From Triparma columacea (lineage: Eukaryota > Sar > Bolidophyceae > Parmales > Triparmaceae): a DNA stretch of 10,569 nucleotides. Positions 1 through 6,867 of the stretch are shown piece by piece. The translations under genes and the position numbers were made by a program. The DNA lies in assembly GCA_030267965.1 (NCBI GenBank), contig BRYA01001227.1, positions 1 through 10,569 on the forward strand, in the 5' to 3' direction. Each line of letters starts with the position of its first letter. Within the stretch, counting starts at the first letter, position 1. The notes beneath the pieces were generated by a model. It was given only the letters and a program-made list of their open reading frames with translations. It had not been told where the DNA came from and made no database searches.

Positions 1-308
1 TCTTTAGCAAACCTCGGAATTTTGATTTAAATGTGAAAAGGAGCGAAAAATCTTGTTTCACGAAGTGAAACGATATTTTTGGGGCCATTTCATTCCGAAA
101 TCATTCTCTCCGAAATTCATTCTGAAATCGAGAGCAAATCAGCCAGATTTTTGTGTCTTTCTAAAGAGATTTTCGTCAAATCTACTCCAGTTTGAAGGAT
201 CACATCGAGGAATATAGTCACAAGTGTAGCAGTAGATACGGTCAACGTGTCATTTTGAGCAGCAAAAAAAATTGTGGGAAGAGCTTTCGAACTAAACAGC
301 CCATAAAT
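1..308 (+). promoter_or_regulatory. 5' flank of gene 1 (promoter and 5'UTR region)
   Basis: No coding frame is supported here; the first good ATG of the next gene is at 309. The stretch is AT-richer than the exons that follow. It holds a perfect odd palindrome, GTTTCAC (55-61), GAA (62-64), GTGAAAC (65-71). It also holds three degenerate copies of a CATTC...GAAAT motif at 91-101, 102-116 and 118-128. These are the natural candidates for transcription-factor sites or a short transcribed hairpin, but no TATA box or known site is evident. The assignment as promoter rests only on position. Confidence 0.45.
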
Positions 309-3300
309 ATGATGTCAACTTCGACCAAAAAACACAGCGGTTCTCTACCTATCACCGAAGGTGAAATAAGTGCCCTTAAGAAAGCACGTGCTGCTCAAAA
401 GAGGACCATGAGGCTACTTCAGGTCAGGGAGGCCGAGAAGAGAATTGCTAAGGAGAAGAGGGATGTGTACCAGAGGTTGAGGAGGGAGAGCAGGTGAGTA
501 GGACGCTGTTTCTTGGTATCTACTTTCACTGTATATACGAGTTATTTATGCTGTGTGTATGCTTTTAATTCAAAACTAACCCTTCATTCCCCCCCTCGAA
601 CCCCCCCCCCTTCACAGGGCCAAGGCTGTGGACTCTGCCAGGGCTGACTTTCTCAGGTCCGTGAAGGCGTCCGCAAGCTCGGCCAACCAGAAGCTCAAGA
701 TGGGCCTGCTAGGTGTCGGGGCCGGCCACGTTGCTGCCGGGGCCGAGGCCACAAGGAAGGTTGAGAGCGAGAGGCTTAGGACGACCATGAAGGCGGAGGA
801 CAAGCACATGGCGAGGGACAGATCCGTTCTCGCGGCGAAGCAGCTGCAGGACAAGCGAGACGAGATCGAGGTCGTGGAGAAGAAAAAGGCCAAGCTAGTC
901 AAGGTCCGCAAGATGGAGCGCAAGGAGGACAGGTGGGTTAGATTGATGCAGTTAGGGGTCGGGGTGTGGACTGAAGGGGGGAGGGAGTGGAGTGCGGGGA
1001 GAGGGGGCAGGAGGGGTTTGGATGGGAGCCGAACATAGTCGAAGTAGCCAAAACAACCTCTTTCGAAGGAGAGCTAAAATCTAACCCTCCAACCCCCCTC
1101 AACCCACAGGGAGAAGGCCCAACGCTACAACAACAAGGTTCAGGAAGCCCTCATTGCCCAGTTGCAGGAGAAGAAGAGGATAATGGAGGCCAAGGCCAAG
1201 AGCGCGCCCTACACCACCATACCCATCAAGAAGGTCATCGATGTTGGGGCTCCAAACCTTAAGGACTTCCAGCACACCCTGGTTGAAGCAGAGGCAATCA
1301 AGCACTGGGACGGACAAAGGAACGAGCTGGAGAAGGAGAACCAGAGGCTGCAGGCTGAGAAGTTGAAGGAAGAGCAGAAAATGTCCAAGTTCCTGCAGAT
1401 GCGTGAGGCGAGGGGCAAGGACGCCCTCAAGAAGGCCTCGGGTCACCGCCAGGCCACCGGCATAGAAAAGGTGAGGACGAAAGCACAGCTAGACAGTAGC
1501 ATGCGTCGGAAGGCACCTTGAATCTTTTCCACTAACGCCAACACGCAACGTTCCCTCGCCCTGCTCCTCCTACCCCGCTCATTATTGCAGATCCTCGATA
1601 CCCTAGAGCAGAGGGAGAAGAAGCAGCGCGACGGAAAGCTCTCCAAGGTCAACTTCACCATGATTCACAAGGAAAAACTCAAGAGGCAGGAGAGGGAGGC
1701 CAAGTACGGAGTCGAGGCGAGGGCGACGAGGGCGTTCGAGAAGGTTTTCCTCAACCCAAACACCGAGGGAGAAAGCAAAGGCAACCCCATGAGGCTCTCC
1801 CAGGAAGTCTACGATCTTGCTGTCAAGCACAACAGGCCGTACACGTCCTCGATGAGGAGCGAAGAAATTTTAAAAATGGCACAGGAGAGGGAGAGGGCCA
1901 ACAGGGTGCCAGAGAGCCAGCAGGCCGTCTGGGACCCCCCCACGGAGCCCGCATCCGCGGCCGCCGCAGCGGCAGCCGACGTGCAGAACGATCCCTCAAT
2001 GCCCACGCCCGGAAGGGTCGCGCTAGAGGCCTGGCTCCCCCATCAGGAGATGCCTACCCCCAGAAGGAGAGACGAAGGAGACGACGTTGCCGGAGCGTCA
2101 ACTTCGACGCCCGCTTTCGCTGCAGCAGCAGCCTCCGCCAACATCAACCAGCTTCTCGAGGCCGCGTCCACCATTGCGACCCCCCACAGGGACCCCCCCG
2201 TCCCCCCTTCCAGAGGCTCGCTGCGCAACCCCCAGCAGATGCCCCAGTTCAGGAAGCCCTCCCCCTCGTCGAGTGAGGAGTCAGAGGAGGTGGGTAGGCA
2301 GCAGGAGGCCAGGGTCATGGCGGAGCTCATGACGAGGTCGTCCTACCCCTCAGCGTACGACGACGGAGACCTCTCCTCCCCATACAACAGAACGCTCAGT
2401 GGTGGAGATGGCGACAATAGGTTCACTAGGGGAGCAGGAATCGGATTCGGTGGAGATGCGGAGATTAGTGGGGAGGGAGACGACGGCATGCAGGTGCACC
2501 CGACACACTACCAGCAGGTAAGAAGACGGGGATATGCGTGAAGTGAGAGTGAGAGTGCCACCTAATCTGCTTCTATTGGCTAACCCCGACGTCTCCTCTC
2601 TCCTCCACCTTCACAGTATATTCCAACCTCCGCCGAAGCGACTCCCAACACCCCCAAGGAGATGCAGCAGCTCGTTCAGCGAGCCTTAGGGTCCACGGAG
2701 AGGATAATTCAAGAAATTGGAACCCCTGCTGACGCTCTTCGCGACACCACCGTCGGCGGAGCACTCCTTCCTACCCCCTCCCACATCACCAGCTTCGAGG
2801 ACAGTGGGGTCGAGGAGGGGGACGACGACGACGAGTCATTTGACGCGAGCAGGGAAACCTCCGGAGTCGGCATCCTCCTCGATCGTTCCGCGGCCTCAAC
2901 CGACACCCCAGTGAATCGCACCTTCCAAACCTCGAGCGAGGAGAGCGCCTCTGGGGACCTCGACGAGAGCGCGGACGCCCACAACATCATCATGGCATCG
3001 GACGGCGCTGCCGGTGTCGGGGACGGCGGGCTCAACAGCAGCGGAGAGGACAGCGGGAAGAGCTCGGCTCCAAGCGGTGCCTCGAGCGAAGAGCGCGCGC
3101 TTGACGCTGCGGCGGCCTTCTTGAAGGACCTGTCAGTCGACCCCTCAAAGTCCAAGGATGCTGGTGATGGGGATGCAGAGGCAGAATACTCTATCCAAGA
3201 GCTTGAGGAGATTCTTCAGAAGTCGGAGCAAGAGATGCTTAACATGAGCATCGGAAGCTTCCACGAAGAGGCAGACGTGACAACTGGGGAGGATAATTTG

Positions 3301-4533
3301 GACGCGACGGACGTCGCCATAATCAATGACGCTGTCAACTCGTCCAGCTCCAGCGGGGGATCCAAGGGCTCTGCCATGGAGGTCGAATTGGAAAAGTTGC
3401 AGACCGTGGTTGACGGGCTCAAGAAGAAGCACAAGAGCTTCGATCCTAAGCTCGACGTGCTCAAGCAACAGCAGATGGAGCTCGAGGCGGAGAGGGAGGA
3501 GATCAACAAGAGCCTGGCGTCCCTCAGCGACAGCGGAGACGAGTCAGGGGGGGGCAAGGTGCCCGCCCTCAAGGACAGCCCTGAGGAACCCAAGATCGGG
3601 AGGAAAGAGGAAGAGTGGGATGATGGCGACGACGACAACGAGGACGAGCTATCCATGCACACCCTCAGGAGCTCGGCAGACACCATGGCTACCAAGAGCT
3701 TGGATTCCATTAATCTCCAAGCCGCCATGAAAAAACTCGCAGAGACACCCAAGGGGAAGGGAGTCGGGGCAGGGGAGGACGAGGCAGACGAGGAGGAAGA
3801 TGAGGAGGAGGTGGAGGTCGGGGTCATGAGGGAGGAGTTGGAGCGCGCATCGCCAATGCTGGCCAACTACGACTTGGACAAGAGTCTAGACATGACACAG
3901 GTCAGCTTCGAGATGGGGGGGGAGGACGCGGAGGGGGGGATTAGAGGGAAGTCGGTGGAGGAGGGAAATTCGGTGGAGGTTCAAGCCGAAGAAGAGTCTG
4001 TTGCTGCAGAGGCAGAGTCCGTGGCAGCCGAATCTGTTGTGGCCGACTCTATTTCCATGCACACTCTCAATACCGAGGCCGAGAGGCAGGAAGAGGAGAA
4101 GGAGAGATTGGAGGAGGAAGAGGAGGAGAAGCAGCTTGTCGAAGAAGTGAAGGCAGAAAGGGAGGAAGAAAAAGTTGCGTCGCTTAACGATGCCCTGTCC
4201 TTTGATACCAAGGATGAGGGGGAGGTTGAGCTGGAGGGGGGAGATTCTAAGGTAGAGGATGCTACTCCAGCGGCCATAGAAGCGACATCGAGCGCAGGTG
4301 ACGACGCCACCCAGGGGACAGGCCTCATTACGAACATTGCCATGGAGGAGGCTTCGAACGCAGTCACAATGCAGTCGCAGGCGCTTTCGGAGGGGATGGA
4401 GGAGGACGACAGTCTCGCTGCGAGCATGCTCACGGAACAGACCTTAGAGGAGGTGGAGGTTGCGGAAGCAGCGAGGTCGGAAGGAAAGGCAGGGAAGAAG
4501 AAGAAGAAAAAGAAGAAAAATCGCGGCAAGTGA
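309..4533 (+). CDS. CEP295/Ana1-like centriolar coiled-coil protein (5 exons, 1234 aa)
   Basis: CDS is join(309..493,618..932,1110..1470,1591..2517,2617..4533), 3705 nt including the stop. The four introns are GT-AG, have matching phases (2,2,0,0) and carry CTAAC branch-like motifs. ATG 309 (or the adjacent ATG 312) is the first in-frame ATG and has A at -3. Residues 1-290 are charged and helical, with MRLLQVREAEKRIAKEKR at 34-51, GVGAGH at 94-99 and an IKHWD...E-rich helix around 230-265. The order and spacing recall the N-terminus of CEP295 (KIAA1731; Drosophila Ana1), which also has an LRLLQVRE motif, a later GxGH-like site and an ARGxxAxKK-like helix. CEP295 acts in centriole assembly and centriole-to-centrosome conversion. 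Residues 288-596 become Ala/Pro/Ser-rich with poly-Ala runs near 408-417. Exon 5 (597-1234) is acidic, with a coiled coil at about 851-900, a Glu-rich helix at about 1084-1123 and a Lys run at the C-terminus from about 1219. The family call rests on remembered similarity; the gene model is firmer than the name. Confidence 0.85.
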
Positions 4534-4654
4534 AGAGAGGAGGAGAGATGCGCTTAATAGACAAAAGTAGAGAGATTTGGAAATACAACAATACAACTAT
4601 CCAAGTTTTTGTCCTTGCGGTAGTGCCATACATCCTACTAAACTAAACCGTAAA

Positions 4655-6143
4655 ATGTCCCTCCTGCAGCTGGACTTTTTGAGAGGGTTTACCAAAATCA
4701 TGACTTCTGCTCAGCTGAGTGCCGACGAATTTCTGAATGGCATCCTGCCCGAAGGTTTTACGGTCGTTGATGGCAAAGTGACCGATGTTACTCTTGAAGC
4801 CTTCGTGGACCACTGCTTGGCCTCCCCTTCAATTCACCGCGAACCAAACTCCATGCAGACGATATCAAAGATGTTGGACTCATGCGTCGAGAAACGTGGC
4901 AGATGGGAGGAAATGTCATTTGTCGACCCTGTAACTCAAGGAACCCAGTTCATTCGGACTCTAAAGGCTGTATGTATGCTTGGGGACGTGAACCTGACAA
5001 ACTACCTAATGAAGAAGGACGGCAAGGCGCACCGAGACGCTTTACTCGGCGCATGCTCTACTGACAAGCCCGACATCGTGACGCTTATATTGAACCATGC
5101 ATCGCTAAAGCTTGATGACCGCGGACTCCCGTTAATATTTGTTGAGGTGAGATGCTGCATTATTTCTACGACATCATTAACCCCCCCCCCACCCATCACG
5201 CCCCCAAAATATATTCGGCTTCGCTACGGGCATCACTTACCTAACGAACATCCCTCGTTCCTCGTTCCTCGTTCCTCGTCCCTCCCCTCCCCCACTCCAT
5301 TCCTCACTTCCCCCCCCTTCTCTCCCCCTCCTCTCTTAGGCTTGCTCTGAGCTAACCTCGCCCGCCTCTATCAAGCGACTGCTTCGAATTCCGAGCCTGA
5401 AGTTGGATCTTCGAAAGCTTTGCGATGTGAACACTTTTGGAGAGATGTACACTCACCGAACTGTGCTTGAGCACGCGTTACTCAATGGGATTCACTGCTG
5501 CAAGGTAAGGCGGCGAAGCATTTGAATATACCACTTTGGCGCAAATATATTTCGTAAAATGCAAACTCAATTTAACCGACCACCCCTTCTCTCCCCCCTC
5601 TCCCTTCCACTCTATTGCCCGCACTTTCCTTAGAACATTGACGACAACAATCGAAAGCAAATGCACAAAATTAAATCAATTAACACGCCAAAAATTAGAG
5701 AGGCGGGGCCGACGGAAGTCGACTTTGCCAAGAATCGCTTCGAGCAGGAGATCCTAGATGAAAATGACCGCCACACCAAACAAAAGAAGACTGCCGTCAT
5801 GGCCTTTACCACTGCGTTCCAGATCTTCCCCCTCCACGGTAACGAGCTTAGGAGGGTGTTCCTCGAGGCCTTGAACGAGGGACAGGACGATATTATTCAA
5901 GCGCTTCTCCAAGAGTACCCAGGTTTACTTATGTTCCTGAAGGAGAAGCAAGGTAAGCCCCCAGCGCTTTCTCCCCCCCCGCGAGTGCGCCCCCCCCCTC
6001 CTTCCTCCCCTCCCTTCGTCTAACGTAGACGCACACAAACACGAAAAATCCAACATGCAGCGGAAGGAGGCAAGTTAGCAGTCGTCTGTGCTCGATCTAT
6101 GTACGTTCACCTTTACTCTGACAAGGATGAAGACACTGAATAA
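4655..6143 (+). CDS. Unrecognised ankyrin-like helical-repeat protein (4 exons, 352 aa)
   Basis: CDS is join(4655..5146,5340..5504,5634..5952,6061..6143), 1059 nt including TAA at 6141-6143. Introns are GT-AG with phases 0, 0 and 1. The last short exon is supported because the phase-1 join opens a frame that the unspliced sequence closes (a TAG lies in another frame at 6076). ATG 4655 has A at -3; ATG 4700 is the next alternative. I do not recognise a named family. Helical pairs such as RDALLGACSTDKPDIVTLIL (about residues 127-146) and FLEALNEGQDDIIQALLQEY (about 289-308) have the spacing of degenerate ankyrin-type repeats, and the exon 2 segment fits a further repeat. There is no signal peptide or membrane segment. 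It starts only 121 bp after the stop of the upstream gene, head-to-tail. Protein interaction is a reasonable guess; no enzymatic motif is visible. Confidence 0.78.
5253..5280 (+). repeat. Four-unit 7-bp microsatellite in intron 1 of gene 2
   Basis: CCTCGTT occurs three times in tandem, followed by a CCTCGTC copy, inside the pyrimidine tract between the CTAAC motif (5241-5245) and the acceptor AG (5338-5339). It lengthens the branch-to-acceptor distance to about 95 nt, the longest of the seven introns. Slippage expansion of the polypyrimidine tract is the simple explanation. Confidence 0.85.
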
Positions 6144-6296
6144 ATGGAGGAACTATATAATTATTTAGTTTTTCGTCAAATGTTTATGTAAAGAGGTTAT
6201 TTATAGTAAGGGGAAGAGGCGGTGCCATCTGCAAGACGTACTGCATCCCCGCGTGTCTCTCATGATGTCCTACCTGCGATGCCCCCTTCGCCTCTC

Positions 6297-6321
6297 GGGG
6301 AGAGTGTTGTGTAGGTGAGGG
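6297..6321 (+). repeat. 25-bp dispersed repeat, copy 1
   Basis: A 25-bp block starting GGGGAGAGT and ending GTGTAGGTGAGGG recurs at 9345-9369 with one mismatch (G/A at the tenth base). Both copies lie downstream of a gene on the same strand and are preceded at variable distance by a TAAAGAGGTT motif (6187-6196 and 9288-9297). The sequence is low-complexity and purine-rich, so some chance similarity is expected, but the GTGTAGGTGAGGG core is specific enough to suggest common origin. Confidence 0.6.
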
Positions 6322-6425
6322 GAGGGGTGGGGAGAAGGGAGGTTTCGGGAAAAGGGTAAGGAGTTCTAGCGAGGAATGTATAAAGTCATAAAAGGGTGTT
6401 GCAGGGGGTTTTAGAGTCCAGGCAA

Positions 6426-6472
6426 TTTTGGTTCGCTTCTCAAGCTGCGCTGTGGGCGAGAGAGAACCAAAA
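6426..6472. promoter_or_regulatory. Inverted repeat upstream of gene 3 (9-bp arms)
   Basis: TTTTGGTTC (6426-6434) and GAACCAAAA (6464-6472) are perfect reverse complements separated by 29 nt. They sit roughly 400 bp before the gene 3 ATG, in what is probably promoter or leader sequence. Function unknown; a transcript hairpin or a paired binding site are both possible. Confidence 0.5.
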
Positions 6473-6491
6473 ATAGTAGGACGTCTGTGCT

Positions 6492-6513
6492 GACGACGTT
6501 AAGAACCGTCGTC
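6492..6513. promoter_or_regulatory. GC-rich stem-loop upstream of gene 3
   Basis: GACGACG (6492-6498) pairs with CGTCGTC (6507-6513) across an 8-nt loop. Allowing one bulged C at 6506, the stem extends by two T-A pairs to nine. It lies 20 nt after the preceding inverted repeat, so the two could fold consecutively in a leader transcript. No known regulatory element is recognised. Confidence 0.5.
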
Positions 6514-6643
6514 GGGCTACGTTTTGGGGGGCGCTATACGGCTGTAAGTGAACATTTTTCTGCAGGAGGTACCGAAGGCTCGAAGTTGGGAGAACTTCTT
6601 GGGACACTTGGAGTAGTGGGGTGACGAAGCGGGTGGCGAGGAG

Positions 6644-6849
6644 GTAAGCGTGGCTGTTGGTTGGACGGAGGAGGGGGGTACGGGGTGCAGGAGGGCTCGT
6701 GAGGGTCACAAGAGGGGAAAGGGAACACATCGTTGGGCCACATGAACACATGAACATTCTTGGGAGTCGGGTTGGTCTGAAAGGTCTGAATCTAACGCCG
6801 CCACGCCGCATTTTCTTGGCACGTCAATCATGTAACGCAGATTTTTCAG
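6644..6849 (+). other. Candidate 5'UTR intron of gene 3
   Basis: GAG|GTAAGC at 6644 is a good donor. TCTAACG at 6791-6797 matches the branch-like motif of the supported introns. TTTTTCAG at 6842-6849 is a good acceptor 54 nt beyond the putative branch A, giving a 206-nt intron ending 18 nt before the ATG. The sequence from 6850 (codons for HPVEVI) is open and in frame with the gene 3 ATG. However, the preceding candidate exon (6566-6643) has an in-frame stop in the required phase, so a noncoding leader exon is more likely than a longer protein. Position and signals only. Confidence 0.3.
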
Positions 6850-6867
6850 CACCCCGTTGAGGTCATC

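Larger units (their letters stand above)
6144..6867. other. Intergenic region between gene 2 and gene 3
   Basis: I find no supportable gene here; open frames on either strand are short and lack a convincing protein. The left part (6144-6230) is AT-rich and is probably the 3'UTR of gene 2; an AATAAA overlaps its stop codon (6139-6144). A block at 6187-6321 shares short collinear motifs with the sequence downstream of gene 3. The right part, from about 6420, is likely promoter and leader of gene 3. It carries two inverted repeats (6426-6472 and 6492-6513) and splice-like signals (donor 6644, CTAAC 6792-6796, acceptor 6848-6849). Confidence 0.6.

Noticed and set aside
91..128. TTCCGAA/TTCTGAA as heat-shock elements
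   Set aside because: Heat-shock elements need TTC-nn-GAA spacing; these have a single base between the half sites.
192..308. Upstream extension of gene 1 from position 192
   Set aside because: It would begin at TTG; the first in-frame ATG with good context is 309. The same reasoning moves the gene 2 start from 4577 to 4655.
575..1090. CTAACCCT in introns 1 and 2 of gene 1 as interstitial telomere seeds
   Set aside because: The string is explained by the branch-like CTAAC followed by the C-rich tract; no hexamer repetition is present.
3216..3866. Long Ser-rich open frame on the - strand (216 codons)
   Set aside because: It is antisense to the acidic exon 5 of gene 1; Glu/Asp-rich coding DNA gives Ser/Leu-rich antisense frames without stops. 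The same applies to 2709-3155 and 3981-4529.
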